Assembly: GCA_964490145.1 (NCBI GenBank)
Contig: CAZBBS010000011.1
Span: 1-49,767, forward strand
Origin: Eutrophocola sp964490145
Lineage (GTDB): Bacteria; Pseudomonadota; Gammaproteobacteria; Pseudomonadales; Pseudohongiellaceae
Length of the DNA stretch: 49,767 nt
Direction of reading: 5' to 3'
Part shown: positions 8,464 to 17,454 of the stretch, one piece after another
Layout: the number at the start of each line of letters is the position of its first letter
Position numbering within the stretch: the stretch's first letter is position 1
Made by a program: the position numbers and the translations under genes
Notes under the pieces: model-generated
What the model was told of the DNA's origin: nothing
Database searches by the model: none
The model's input: only the letters and a program-made list of their open reading frames with translations

Positions 8464-9765
8464 CTAGCGGTTGTAAAAGGCGGTTAACGCCCTGGTGAGA
8501 TGGGCCGGGTCCTGACTGCCAGCCAGTTCCCGAATGGAATGCATGGCGAATGTGGGCACTCCAAGGTCGAGGGTTTTTACACCCAGTTCTCCGGCAACGA
8601 TCGGCCCGATGGTAGATCCGCAACCCATGTCGCTGCGAACCACAAAAGCCTGCACCGGAATCTCGTTAACCTCGCATAGCTGCCGGAACATCGCCGACGT
8701 TTCACTGCTTGTGGCATAACGCTGATTGCCATTGATCTTGATCACCGGGCCTTTATTAAGCAAGGGCCCGTGTTTGTCATCGTGCTTGTCACGGAAGTTG
8801 GGATGGATGCCATGAGCATTATCGACAGAATAGAACGTGGAGTTGTCCAGCATACGCCGCTTGGCTTCCCCGCTTCCCGCTGACAACTGCTCAACCATAC
8901 GCTCCAGGGCAGCCTCCAGGAAAGGGCCTTTGGCCCCATTTGCCGAAACACTCCCCACCTCTTCATGGTCTGTACATACCAGCAGGGAAGCAAAACGATC
9001 TTCGCTATTGAGCAGGCTTTGCAAGCCCACATAACAGCTGAGCAGATTATCAAGACGGGCGCAGGCTATAAATTCCTGGTTCAATCCCACCAGTGCAGGA
9101 GGCTGGACATCATAAAAACGCAGATCAAACGCCAAAACTTTATCCGCCTGTGACAGCCCCAGTTCATCACGCAAGTGGGCAAGCAGCATATCCTTCAGGT
9201 TGAAGGATTTGTCATTGCCAGCCTGCGACAAAATAACCGGAAGGTAGGTTTGGGCATTGACTGAGCGGTTATCGTTGGCCTCCCTGTCCAGATGGATGGC
9301 CAGACTGGGAATCACTGCAATCGGATTTTCGAAATTAACCAGCACATGTTTTAAATGTCCGGACTGATCGCGGTAATCCACGCGTCCGGCCAGGGACAGG
9401 TCCCGGTCAAACCACGGATTTAGCAGCACACCGCCGTAGACTTCCACACCCAGCTGGACATACTGCTCCCTGATAATGTCGGGTTGCGGCTTCACCTTCA
9501 GACAGGGACTGTCTGTATGGGCACCAACCATGTGTATGCCGGATTCAACCAGGTCAGCCTCTCCGGTCTTGAACGCCACGATAGATGTTCCACCACGGAC
9601 GACGTAATAGCCCTGCTTTTTGACCAGCTGCCAGGCCCGCCCTTCCTCCAGGCGTAAAAAGCCCGCATCATCCAGTGCTGACGACAGGTTTGACACGGCG
9701 TGGTAAGGGGTTGGCGAGGCCTGGATGAAATTCATCAGGCCTGCATTCAAGGTGTTGTGCGGCAT
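8464..9765 (-). CDS. apeB: M18 family aminopeptidase
   Basis: A 433-residue cytosolic zinc aminopeptidase of family M18, which removes N-terminal (often acidic) residues. Metal-site motifs are visible in order: MVGAHTDSPCLKVKP (His and the first Asp), ARLDNLLSC, DHEEVGS (the catalytic Glu pair) and, near the C-terminus, SDMGCGSTIGP followed by FAMHSIRELAG with the last His ligand. The ATG at 9765 has AGGAATCT directly upstream. It converges on mnmC with 11 bases between the stop codons. Confidence 0.94.
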   Translation of the reverse strand: MPHNTLNAGLMNFIQASPTPYHAVSNLSSALDDAGFLRLEEGRAWQLVKKQGYYVVRGGTSIVAFKTGEADLVESGIHMVGAHTDSPCLKVKPQPDIIREQYVQLGVEVYGGVLLNPWFDRDLSLAGRVDYRDQSGHLKHVLVNFENPIAVIPSLAIHLDREANDNRSVNAQTYLPVILSQAGNDKSFNLKDMLLAHLRDELGLSQADKVLAFDLRFYDVQPPALVGLNQEFIACARLDNLLSCYVGLQSLLNSEDRFASLLVCTDHEEVGSVSANGAKGPFLEAALERMVEQLSAGSGEAKRRMLDNSTFYSVDNAHGIHPNFRDKHDDKHGPLLNKGPVIKINGNQRYATSSETSAMFRQLCEVNEIPVQAFVVRSDMGCGSTIGPIVAGELGVKTLDLGVPTFAMHSIRELAGSQDPAHLTRALTAFYNR

Positions 9766-9805
9766 AGATTCCTGCGGGCTTATAAATGTTTATCAGCCCT
9801 GAATG

Positions 9806-10501
9806 TTATTCAATACCCAGCAACTCAACATCAAAAATCAACGTGGCACCAGGCCCAATGACAGGAGGGGCGCCATTGTCACCATAGGCCAGATCAGATG
9901 GAATAAAGAATCGGAACTTGTCGCCTACATGCATCAATTGCAGACCTTCGGTCCAGCCGGGAATGACGCCGCTAAGGGAAAATGCAATTGACTCGCCTTT
10001 TTCCACAGAGCTGTCAAAGACAGTACCATCTACCAGCGTACCATGATAATGAACCCTGACGCGGTCACTGGCTGACGGCATGGGACCATTGGCATCACCA
10101 CGAGAAAGCACTTCATACTGAAGACCGGAGGCAGTTGTCGTTACTTCGCTACGAGCACCATTTTCATCCAGAAAACGCTGACTTTCAGCTTGCGCTTCAG
10201 CCTGGGCGGCAATGGCCTTTTCCTGCATCATCTGGCTGAATTCCTGAAGAGACACCATGATCTCCTGCTCAGAGAGCTTCAGGTTTCCACTGATGGCGTC
10301 ACGAACCCCTACCACCAGGGCCTCCATATCCAGTTCATCAGCTGGCAACTGGGAAGCGATGTTCATCCCGATATTCACGCCCATGCTGTAACCGGCACGG
10401 GAAGGGGCGGACTCCAGATCGATATCTTGGGCCAGCAAAGCGGTTGACGTGAGCGCTGTTGAAAGCATACCTGCTGTGGCTGCCAGTTTGATCAGTTTCA
10501 T
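9806..10501 (-). CDS. exported FKBP-type peptidyl-prolyl cis-trans isomerase
   Basis: A 231-residue Mip/FkpA-type prolyl isomerase, expected to help fold proteins in the periplasm. Residues 1-24 form a signal peptide with Ala-X-Ala-like cleavage (TALLAQD). Residues about 30-115 are the helical dimerisation domain (FKBP_N), including GYSMGVNIGMNIASQLP. Residues about 135-231 are the FKBP catalytic domain with VRVHYHGTLVDGTVFDSS, VIPGWTEGLQLM and the ending GPGATLIFDVELLGIE. A strong AAGGA precedes the ATG. The upstream region shared with the divergent lipoprotein gene is highly structured and contains a 19-base dyad. Confidence 0.92.
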   Translation of the reverse strand: MKLIKLAATAGMLSTALTSTALLAQDIDLESAPSRAGYSMGVNIGMNIASQLPADELDMEALVVGVRDAISGNLKLSEQEIMVSLQEFSQMMQEKAIAAQAEAQAESQRFLDENGARSEVTTTASGLQYEVLSRGDANGPMPSASDRVRVHYHGTLVDGTVFDSSVEKGESIAFSLSGVIPGWTEGLQLMHVGDKFRFFIPSDLAYGDNGAPPVIGPGATLIFDVELLGIE

Positions 10502-10706
10502 AAAAGTTATCCTTTATGTGTCTTTACTATTTGGCTTTACTCGAAAATTTTTTGCATCGACAATAGTGTTGTCGAAAAGCCGCCATACTACCGGGAGTCC
10601 GGCTTAAATACTACCGTACAGTAAGAGGCAAAAGTGCCTCAAACTCCCGGTATGATCAAACGACAAGCCTTCGAATTACCCAGTCCTGCTGATAGAGACA
10701 GTATTC
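10502..10706. promoter_or_regulatory. structured divergent intergenic region (FKBP / LRR lipoprotein)
   Basis: These 205 bases hold several overlapping symmetries. A dyad at 10557-10575 reads TCGACAA-TAGTG-TTGTCGA. A short inverted repeat AAGCCG/CGGCTT lies at 10577-10605. ATACTACCG occurs twice as a direct repeat (10585 and 10608). A 10-base inverted repeat TACCGGGAGT/ACTCCCGGTA (10589-10598 and 10643-10652) encloses a perfect small hairpin GAGGCA-AAAG-TGCCTC (10625-10640). The region must carry the start signals of both flanking genes. No clean -35/-10 pair was found for either. Confidence 0.6.
10557..10575. promoter_or_regulatory. 19-bp dyad, candidate operator
   Basis: Seven-base arms TCGACAA and TTGTCGA are perfect inverted complements around a five-base centre (TAGTG). 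The symmetry lies 56-74 bases upstream of the FKBP start codon. Size and position suit a site for a dimeric helix-turn-helix repressor or activator. The regulator is unknown. Confidence 0.5.
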
Positions 10707-11249
10707 ATGCCCCAAAATATTCATCCCCGAATCAGCCGCCAGCTGTCAACTTGTGTTGCTGTCTGTCTCACACTGGTTGTGACCGCCTGCAGCTCCAGTT
10801 ACCGTGTTGTACTGAACGATAACGTGGTGTACACACCCACAGGTTCAACACCAGCACGGCCTTCACTGGTCAATGATGCCAATCTGCAGGGCTGCCTGAA
10901 CCAGCAGTTTGCCAGTACCGGGAATGATGATCCCGACAGCATCACGCTGCTGGCCTGCCCGGCGGCAGGTATCGAGAGTATCGCCGGCATATCCGTGCTG
11001 AAAAACCTGGAACAGCTTGAGCTGAGTGACAATGGCATCAGCGATCTCAGTCCGCTGCGCGGCATGGCCAGCCTGAGGGTGCTGAGTATCCGAAATAACC
11101 GGATTAACAACATCAGCCCTATTTTCTCACTGCCCTTGTTGAGATTTGTTGCCCTGCAGGGCAATACCAGTATCAATTGCAGTCAGCTGGATACACTGCA
11201 AGAGAAAATCGGGAACACCCTGAATCCTCCGGATACCTGTAAGCAGTAA
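10707..11249 (+). CDS. putative lipoprotein with leucine-rich repeats
   Basis: A 180-residue predicted lipoprotein of unknown function. The N-terminus has a charged start, a hydrophobic core and a lipobox VTAC, with the acylated Cys at residue 28 followed by Ser-Ser-Ser. Residues about 85-160 contain two to three leucine-rich repeats of the internalin/SDS22 style: LKNLEQLELSDNGISDLSPL, then LRVLSIRNNRINNISPI, then a degenerate unit ending in FVALQGN. Cysteines before and after the repeats (near 55, 75, 163 and 178) may form disulfides in the periplasm. The repeat type suggests a protein-binding role at the envelope, which is inference. It is divergent from the FKBP gene and convergent with miaE. 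Confidence 0.75.
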   Translation: MPQNIHPRISRQLSTCVAVCLTLVVTACSSSYRVVLNDNVVYTPTGSTPARPSLVNDANLQGCLNQQFASTGNDDPDSITLLACPAAGIESIAGISVLKNLEQLELSDNGISDLSPLRGMASLRVLSIRNNRINNISPIFSLPLLRFVALQGNTSINCSQLDTLQEKIGNTLNPPDTCKQ

Positions 11250-11267
11250 CATCCTGCCCATTGCTAT

Positions 11268-11870
11268 TCAGGCAGGAACTCCGCTATGGAAGCGAAATTC
11301 CTCGTCAGGCGTGGAAATCAGTTCCGCTTCTTTCTCAGCAAACATCGCTATTCTGTCTATCAGGTCTGAGCCATCGTACAGACGGGCGAGCGAAAGGTAA
11401 TCATGATAGTGACGACCTTCCGAACGCAGCAGCGATATGTAGAATTTCCCGATCCGCTCATCCAGAAAAGGTGCCAGTGCAGCAAATCGTTCGCAGGACC
11501 GGGCCTCGACAAAAGCACCGACTATCAAGGTATCAACAAGACGGGCCGGTTCATGGGTTCGTATATGGCTGCGCAGGGAGGACGCATAACGTGAAGGAGA
11601 CAGATGTTCATAGGCAATATCCCTTTCCTCCATAAGACCGACCACTTGTTCGAAATGCAGAAGTTCCTCGCGGGCCAACTGTGACATTTTTTTAAGCAGT
11701 TCACCTCGATCAACATAGCGGTACATCAGGTTCATGGCACTTGCCGCGGCTTTTTTTTCGCAGTTGGCATGATCAGTCAACAGAACTTTTTCATTCTCCA
11801 ATGCGGCATCTATCCAGCTTCGGGGAGTGGAACACAGCAAAAATTGCTGAATGGCGTCAAGATCAGTCAT
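11268..11870 (-). CDS. miaE: tRNA-(ms2io6A)-hydroxylase MiaE
   Basis: MiaE is a diiron monooxygenase that hydroxylates the isopentenyl side chain of ms2i6A at position 37 of tRNAs reading UNN codons. The 200-residue protein is of the compact class. Iron ligands appear as Glu38 (NCEKKAA) and Glu69/His72 (REELLHFE) in the first half, and VEARSCERF and SEGRHYHDYL in the second. This is the double ExxH pattern of a four-helix ferritin-like fold. It lies 14 bases downstream of rmuC on the same strand. Confidence 0.95.
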   Translation of the reverse strand: MTDLDAIQQFLLCSTPRSWIDAALENEKVLLTDHANCEKKAAASAMNLMYRYVDRGELLKKMSQLAREELLHFEQVVGLMEERDIAYEHLSPSRYASSLRSHIRTHEPARLVDTLIVGAFVEARSCERFAALAPFLDERIGKFYISLLRSEGRHYHDYLSLARLYDGSDLIDRIAMFAEKEAELISTPDEEFRFHSGVPA

Positions 11871-11884
11871 TGGTCAGAGAGAAA

Positions 11885-13261
11885 TCAATTGTTATCCAAA
11901 TCCGAATCTTCAGCATCGTCAACATCCTGGTCGACGGACTCATCGACCAGCGACTCGGGAAGGGCCTTGCTGGTTCGGGCGCCAAGTTTGCGCAGCTTTT
12001 CAACATTCGATACCAGGTTTCCACGCCCGGAACGCAGCTTTTTATGAGCCTGATCATAGGCCGCCTGGGTCTGATCAATCCGTCGACCTATATCCTCAAG
12101 ATCAGTGGTAAAAGCCACGAACTTGTCATACAGCGAACCGGCACGCTTGGCGATATCCAGGGCATTGCGGTTCTGGTGTTCATAGCGCCAGATGTTCTGG
12201 ATTGTACGCAGGGTCGCCATCAAGGTTGTCGGACCCACCAGGGCGATATTCCGGTCGAAAGCCTCGGTGAACAACGAGGCGTCATGCTGGACAGCAAGGG
12301 CAAAAGCTGCCTCCACTGGGAGAAACATCATGACGAAATCGAGGGTTCTGACAGCATCCAGATTGTGATAATCCTTCTCGGACAGGGTTCGGATGTGGGT
12401 ACGAATGGACTGAATATGCTGCTTCAGCGCTTCCTGCCTTCTGGTTTCATCCTGCTCTGAATAATACCGCTCATAGGCACTCAGGCTGACCTTGGAATCG
12501 ATAATGACATCCTTGCCCTCGGGCAGATGAACAACCACATCGGGCTGGCGAAGATTGCCCTCTTCGGTGCGCATGCTTACCTGGAGTTCATATTCCCGCC
12601 CCTTCTGCAGACCTGACTCTTCCAGCAGGCGCTCTAGTACAAACTCACCCCAAATCCCCTGGGTTTTGCTTTCCCCTTTGAGGGCGTTGGTCAGATTGAT
12701 GGCATCTTCACTGATTTTGACATTGAGTTCCTGAAGGCTCTTGATTTCCCTGGCCAGGGAGAATCGCTCCTTGGACTCCCTGTCATAGGTATCCTCGACC
12801 TTTTTTTCGAACTGCTGGATTTTTTCACGCAGGGGCTTGAGGATATTCTCAATATTCTCGCGATTGCTTTCGGTAAAATCACGCCCCTTTTTTTCAAGAA
12901 TCTCGCTGGCCAGGTTCTTGAACTCCAGGCTCATTTTTTCCCTGGATTCATCAAGGAGTGCGAGCTTTTCCTGATGCTGACTGCGTTCTTCCTGAAGCTG
13001 GGTCTCCAGACGGGAGACAGTTTCACGCAGCATGGATGATTTTTCCTGGTGATTGCGTTGCTCCTGCTCCAACTGCTGCACCTGGTCGCTCAGCTTCTGG
13101 ATATCAAGCAGTCTGGCCTGAAGGCGCTCTTTCAGCACTTCCTGGGATTCATCGCCTTCCCTGGAGCCGCTGCTTTTTTGCAGCTGCATAAAGGCCAGCC
13201 AGCCCACTACGACCAGCAGCAGGAACAGCAGAACTATAATGATCAGGGTTTCTGACGTCAT
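11885..13261 (-). CDS. rmuC: DNA recombination protein RmuC
   Basis: A 458-residue RmuC family protein, linked in E. coli to limiting inversions at short inverted repeats. An N-terminal membrane anchor (about residues 5-23, ETLIIIVLLFLLLVVVGWLAF) is followed by a long coiled coil (about 40-190) rich in Glu, Gln, Arg and Lys. The nuclease-like RmuC domain comes next (about 200-400), including GIWGEFVLERLLEESGL, QPDVVVHLPEGKDVIIDSKVS and FLPVEAAFA. The tail is acidic (VDESVDQDVDDAEDSD), which is common in the family. Confidence 0.94.
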   Translation of the reverse strand: MTSETLIIIVLLFLLLVVVGWLAFMQLQKSSGSREGDESQEVLKERLQARLLDIQKLSDQVQQLEQEQRNHQEKSSMLRETVSRLETQLQEERSQHQEKLALLDESREKMSLEFKNLASEILEKKGRDFTESNRENIENILKPLREKIQQFEKKVEDTYDRESKERFSLAREIKSLQELNVKISEDAINLTNALKGESKTQGIWGEFVLERLLEESGLQKGREYELQVSMRTEEGNLRQPDVVVHLPEGKDVIIDSKVSLSAYERYYSEQDETRRQEALKQHIQSIRTHIRTLSEKDYHNLDAVRTLDFVMMFLPVEAAFALAVQHDASLFTEAFDRNIALVGPTTLMATLRTIQNIWRYEHQNRNALDIAKRAGSLYDKFVAFTTDLEDIGRRIDQTQAAYDQAHKKLRSGRGNLVSNVEKLRKLGARTSKALPESLVDESVDQDVDDAEDSDLDNN

Positions 13262-13298
13262 GGGAACGATGCTTTTACCAGCCTGCCCATGAACAGGA

Positions 13299-14012
13299 TC
13301 AGGTGAAATCGATGCCTAGCCTGGCACCCACTTCTTTGTAAGCCTCGATAACATCCCCGAGATCCTGGCGAAAACGATCCTTGTCCATTTTCTTGCGGGT
13401 ATCTTTATCCCAGATGCGACAACCGTCCGGACTGAATTCATCGCCCAGGAGCAGTTCGCCCTTGAAAAGACCAAATTCCAGCTTGTAATCCACCAGCAGC
13501 ATATTGCCTGCCAGGAACAGTCCCTTGAGAATATCGTTGACCTGGAAAGTAAGTTTTTTCATCGCTTCGATATGCGCCTGATCAGCCCAACCGAAAGAGA
13601 CAATATGAGAGTCGTTGATCATCGGATCATGCAAGGCGTCATTCTTGAGGAAGAATTCGAACGTCGGCGGATTGATTTCACGGCCTTCTTCGATACCGTA
13701 GCGTTTGCAGATACTGCCTGCCGCAAAATTACGGACAACACATTCAACCGGAATCATATCCAGCTTTCTTACCAGCGACTCTGTTTCAGACAGGCGTTTA
13801 ACAAAGTGGGTCTTGATACCCCCCTGCTCCAGTTTGTCCATGATGAAAGCATTGAATATATTATTCACCTTGCCTTTATCCGTCAGCTTTTCAACTTTGG
13901 TGCCATCAAAAGCCGACGTATCGTTCCTGAACTGAAGAACGTACAGGTCGGCATCATCCGTTCTGAACACAGATTTGGCCTTGCCTGAATAAAGCTCTTC
14001 ACGCTTGTCCAT
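13299..14012 (-). CDS. purC: phosphoribosylaminoimidazole-succinocarboxamide synthase
   Basis: PurC joins aspartate to CAIR with ATP in purine biosynthesis. From the ATG at 14012 the product is 237 residues, identical in length to the E. coli enzyme, starting MDKREELYSGKAKSVF. The start is supported by GGAG six bases upstream. Motifs include the ATP-site GKAKSV, FRNDTSAFDG, VVRNFAAGSICKRYG and LVDYKLEFG. The open frame extends another 48 codons upstream but has no family similarity there. It is the last gene of a dapA-bamC-purC group. Confidence 0.97.
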   Translation of the reverse strand: MDKREELYSGKAKSVFRTDDADLYVLQFRNDTSAFDGTKVEKLTDKGKVNNIFNAFIMDKLEQGGIKTHFVKRLSETESLVRKLDMIPVECVVRNFAAGSICKRYGIEEGREINPPTFEFFLKNDALHDPMINDSHIVSFGWADQAHIEAMKKLTFQVNDILKGLFLAGNMLLVDYKLEFGLFKGELLLGDEFSPDGCRIWDKDTRKKMDKDRFRQDLGDVIEAYKEVGARLGIDFT

Positions 14013-14064
14013 GTAATACTCCAATTTGGTTATGACCAGCCTGACAGCTGGCAACTGTTGAAAA

Positions 14065-15201
14065 TCAGGCGATATTGGTACGAATGACCTGGAGAAGCAC
14101 CTTTGCCGGGTCCTCTTCCCCATCAACCTCTGCGGGACCTTCCTGCAGTGATTCAATAATCACTTCCACTTCACCATTCAGGTCCAGGACACGAATCTTC
14201 ATGGGATAAAACTGTTCCGGCTCCTCACTGCTGAAGATGCCGTTCAGGGTAACTACCTTGCGGAAAAAGCCGGGTTTTTCCTCTTCTTCTTCCCGAGGAA
14301 TGACAAAGTCCACTTCAAAAACTCCTGTCTCAGAGTCCTGGGCGACAATGTCGATTCCGGCACGTTTCAGGGCGCCGCTGATGGCCGCCCAGCTCCGGTC
14401 GTATCCGGCGTCCAATCTGAGTATGTCACGACCGCCCGGGGTTGAGACAATGGAGGCCTTGCCCTGGCTTTCGATATTCTCTGCCAGGAAAGACACTGTT
14501 GATGCCTGGTAAAGACCGGCAATATCCGCCAGGTAATTGGACAGGTCAGTAAGAAAATCATATTCGACATCAGGATCCGTTGAGGTTTCCGGCCAGTTAA
14601 CCTGATCCAGTGCAGGCAAGGCCTGGGAAACACCAAGATGAAGCAGGCGAATCTCTGCAGAATCATTCTGGAAGCCCGGCTCGATGGTGACCCGCACTTT
14701 TTCCTTGGTCAGCTGATTGTCCTGCAGTACGAACCATCCAGTATCCAGAATGCCCGCCGTGGGATTTTCAAAGGCCACCTGAATCCGCTTCTGGCGCCAG
14801 TAGTCACGTACTCGAGGCCACACCTCACTGGGACTGGCATCCACCACAACCCAACTGGCACCGCTCATGCGCTGTATGACCACTCCCCGGTCCGAGCGAC
14901 CGGTAAAGGCCCGGGGTCTTGGCGCAACAAGAAAGGCCTGCTGATTACCAGCTGTTTCCGGTGGAATGACCATCAGATCGTCAATAATGTAGCTGTCATA
15001 CTGGGACGGAATCCGGGTAGGTGGAAGGACCTCGGCTTCAAGATAATCACCCTGCCGATCCCTGAGCAGCCCCTCTTCCCCGGCGATATAGTCCATGCCC
15101 GGAATCGGTATGGCATTCAGAACTGAACAGCCGGACAGGACAAGCGCAACCGGTAATCCAAGTAACGAGGCTTTGCTGGTATTTGAGATGAATCTGGACA
15201 T
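14065..15201 (-). CDS. bamC: outer membrane assembly lipoprotein BamC
   Basis: BamC (NlpB) is a lipoprotein of the BAM complex, which inserts beta-barrel proteins into the outer membrane. The 378-residue protein has a signal peptide ending in the lipobox LSGC (acylated Cys25). A long unstructured segment follows (about 26-90, rich in Pro and Tyr, the region that binds BamD), then two helix-grip domains (about 95-220 and 240-375). The ATG at 15201 is chosen over a TTG one codon upstream. The order dapA-bamC-purC is as in E. coli. Confidence 0.93.
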   Translation of the reverse strand: MSRFISNTSKASLLGLPVALVLSGCSVLNAIPIPGMDYIAGEEGLLRDRQGDYLEAEVLPPTRIPSQYDSYIIDDLMVIPPETAGNQQAFLVAPRPRAFTGRSDRGVVIQRMSGASWVVVDASPSEVWPRVRDYWRQKRIQVAFENPTAGILDTGWFVLQDNQLTKEKVRVTIEPGFQNDSAEIRLLHLGVSQALPALDQVNWPETSTDPDVEYDFLTDLSNYLADIAGLYQASTVSFLAENIESQGKASIVSTPGGRDILRLDAGYDRSWAAISGALKRAGIDIVAQDSETGVFEVDFVIPREEEEEKPGFFRKVVTLNGIFSSEEPEQFYPMKIRVLDLNGEVEVIIESLQEGPAEVDGEEDPAKVLLQVIRTNIA

Positions 15202-15246
15202 CAATAAAACACTTTCAATGCTTGCGTAATACTTTCCAACATTCGC

Positions 15247-16122
15247 CTACAGTACGCCAGCTGACCGCAGGGCATCACGAAGTGCATCATGATACTGCGG
15301 ATCCAGCTCAACCAGTGGCAAACGAATTCCTGGACCAATCAGCCCCATTTCCTTGAGAGCCCATTTCACCGGAATCGGATTCGACTCCAGAAACAGGTCT
15401 TTATGCAGCCTGGCGATTTTATGATCCACAGCACGAGCCGCCACCTCGTTCCCCGCCATACCGAGAGAGCACATTTCGTGCACCTGAGCCGGGGCGACGT
15501 TGGCAGTAACAGAAATGGAACCCACTGCACCAGCCAGTATCAAATCCAGGGATGTCGCGTCATCACCGGAATACACGGCAAAATCTTCAGAACAAAGGCT
15601 CAAGATTTCCTGCCCGCGAGGGATGCTCCCGGTGGCTTCCTTGACGCCGACAATATTGGGCACTTCAGAAAGGATATGAATGGTATCAGCGAGCATGTCA
15701 CAGGCGGTCCGGCCTGGCACATTGTAGAGAATCTGGGGAATATCGACACTCTCGGCAATTTTACGGTAGTGCTCAATCAGCCCCCGTTGGTTCGGCTTGT
15801 TGTAGTAGGGAGTAACCAGAAGACAGGCATCCGCACCTTCATTTTTTGCCGCCTGCGTCAGTTCAATGGCCTCTGACGTGGAGTTTGCACCAGTTCCCGC
15901 AATCACAGGAATCCTGCCATTGATATGTTCAACGACATGACTGACCACCTGGCAGTGTTCATCCACATTCAGGGTGGCTGACTCACCAGTAGTGCCAACA
16001 GCAACGATGGCATCAGTGCCCTGCTCTACATGCCAGTCCAGTAACCGGCTCATGGCTGGCAAGTCAAGGGATCCATCGTCCTTCATGGGGGTAACGATGG
16101 CAACAATACTACCTTTAATCAT
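15247..16122 (-). CDS. dapA: 4-hydroxy-tetrahydrodipicolinate synthase
   Basis: DapA condenses pyruvate with aspartate semialdehyde, the first committed step to lysine and diaminopimelate. The 291-residue TIM-barrel protein shows the substrate loop GTTGESATL, the catalytic Tyr in ILYNVPGRTACD (about 133-140), the Schiff-base Lys in VGVKEATGS (about 161) and YSGDDATSL. It is probably the first gene of the dapA-bamC-purC operon; its promoter should lie in the 195 bases upstream. Confidence 0.97.
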   Translation of the reverse strand: MIKGSIVAIVTPMKDDGSLDLPAMSRLLDWHVEQGTDAIVAVGTTGESATLNVDEHCQVVSHVVEHINGRIPVIAGTGANSTSEAIELTQAAKNEGADACLLVTPYYNKPNQRGLIEHYRKIAESVDIPQILYNVPGRTACDMLADTIHILSEVPNIVGVKEATGSIPRGQEILSLCSEDFAVYSGDDATSLDLILAGAVGSISVTANVAPAQVHEMCSLGMAGNEVAARAVDHKIARLHKDLFLESNPIPVKWALKEMGLIGPGIRLPLVELDPQYHDALRDALRSAGVL

Positions 16123-16317
16123 ACTCAGGGCTCGAACCTAACAACTTGCTTGTTTATATAACCTGAATCCGGTTGCTTTGGCGCCGGACATTACTTCCGC
16201 AGACTTTGACAGGGAATAAACCTGACAGTTCTTTCCGGGATCAAGAAAACGGGTAATTTTATCGTAACCAGGATGAAGTTAATACTGCCAGGGTAAGGAA
16301 AGTCCCCTTCCCAGGCC

Positions 16318-17394
16318 TTATTTGGCCGCGCTCGAAGCGTGTGAGGAATGGCTAACAGGCCATGCTCGTATCACCGCTTTGATGAATGTTGCCAGGGGGA
16401 TGGCAAAAAACACACCCCAGAAACCCCATAATCCACCAAACACCAGAACAGCTGTGATAATGGCGATAGGATGCAGATTAACAGTTTCCGAAAAAATCAG
16501 CGGGACCAGAATATTGCCATCAATGATCTGGACGATAGTGTAGACCACCAGCATATAGTACAGATCACCGGTGAACCCCCACTGGAAATAACCGACCAGC
16601 AGTATTGGCACTGAGACAACCGTTGCTCCTACATAGGGAACGATGACAGACAAGCCGACCAGCACTGCCAGTATTACCGGATAGTTCAGGTCAAAAAAGG
16701 CAAAAACCGCAAATGTGGCCAGCCCCACTATGATGATCTCCAGGGCCTTCCCACGGATGTAATTGGCCAACTGGTCATTCATTTCATGCCAGACCTGGGC
16801 CATGATCGGTCGTTTTTCCGGTAACCACGCTTCCAGGAAATTCAGCAGCTTTTCGGAGTCCTTCAGCATGAAAAACACCATAATGGGAACCAGAATGGTA
16901 TACACCAGCAATGTGACTATCCGGGTAATACTCGTGACAGAATAGGACAGCACCAGTTGGCCCAACTGCCCCATTTCGCCCTGCATGCTAACCAGCCACT
17001 CTTCCACCTGCGCTTCTGTAAACATCTCAGGATAATTCTGGGGCAACAGCAGAAACAAGGTTCGAAGTTCATCAACCATGCTGGGCAGTTCATTGACGAA
17101 TACTGTCAGCCGACTCCAGCTGAAAGGTAAAAACACCAGGAAGAACAGCAAGGTTCCCCCCAGGAACAGCACATATACCAGGTAAACAGAGAGCCTGTGA
17201 GGCAAATTGATCTTTTCCAGGAAATTGACCAGCCCCTGGAGCATGAAAGTAATCACCATGGCCCACAGAAGCGGTGCTATCACCCCGCCGATAGTGAGCA
17301 TAATGACCGTGCCGGCAATCAGCAGCAGCGAAAAAATGATCGCCTCTTCTTCTGAAAAGTAACGGTCGTACAAGCCGTTGAATACTTTTAACAT
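16318..17394 (-). CDS. AI-2E/PerM family permease
   Basis: A 358-residue polytopic inner-membrane protein of the PerM/AI-2E exporter family, with about seven or eight membrane helices. Most are in residues 15-80, 145-175 and 205-345. Characteristic stretches are PYVGATVVSVPILLVGYFQWG and GNILVPLIFSETVNLHPIAI, the conserved C-terminal signature. The substrate is unknown: family members have been linked to quorum signals and to ion exchange. The open frame runs upstream to 17445, but the ATG at 17394 (MLKVFNGLYDRYFSEEEA) matches the normal N-terminus. It lies 60 bases downstream of the TusA-like gene on the same strand. Confidence 0.88.
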   Translation of the reverse strand: MLKVFNGLYDRYFSEEEAIIFSLLLIAGTVIMLTIGGVIAPLLWAMVITFMLQGLVNFLEKINLPHRLSVYLVYVLFLGGTLLFFLVFLPFSWSRLTVFVNELPSMVDELRTLFLLLPQNYPEMFTEAQVEEWLVSMQGEMGQLGQLVLSYSVTSITRIVTLLVYTILVPIMVFFMLKDSEKLLNFLEAWLPEKRPIMAQVWHEMNDQLANYIRGKALEIIIVGLATFAVFAFFDLNYPVILAVLVGLSVIVPYVGATVVSVPILLVGYFQWGFTGDLYYMLVVYTIVQIIDGNILVPLIFSETVNLHPIAIITAVLVFGGLWGFWGVFFAIPLATFIKAVIRAWPVSHSSHASSAAK

Positions 17395-17454
17395 CCAGCT
17401 ACCCCGAAATGCAGCGCCTGTAATCCGGGATACTCCCGGTAACACGATTCAGGT

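Noticed and set aside
11252..11277. Inverted repeat TCCTGCC/GGCAGGA as terminator between the LRR lipoprotein and miaE
   Set aside because: The seven-base stem has a 12-base loop and no T-run on either strand, and it overlaps the end of miaE.
11741..12460. 239-codon plus-strand open frame opposite rmuC and miaE
   Set aside because: Antisense to conserved RmuC sequence; its translation shows no family features.
13299..14156. 285-residue purC with N-terminal extension
   Set aside because: Similarity begins at MDKREELYSGKAK (14012), which has a good GGAG upstream; the extension is unrelated and overlaps bamC.
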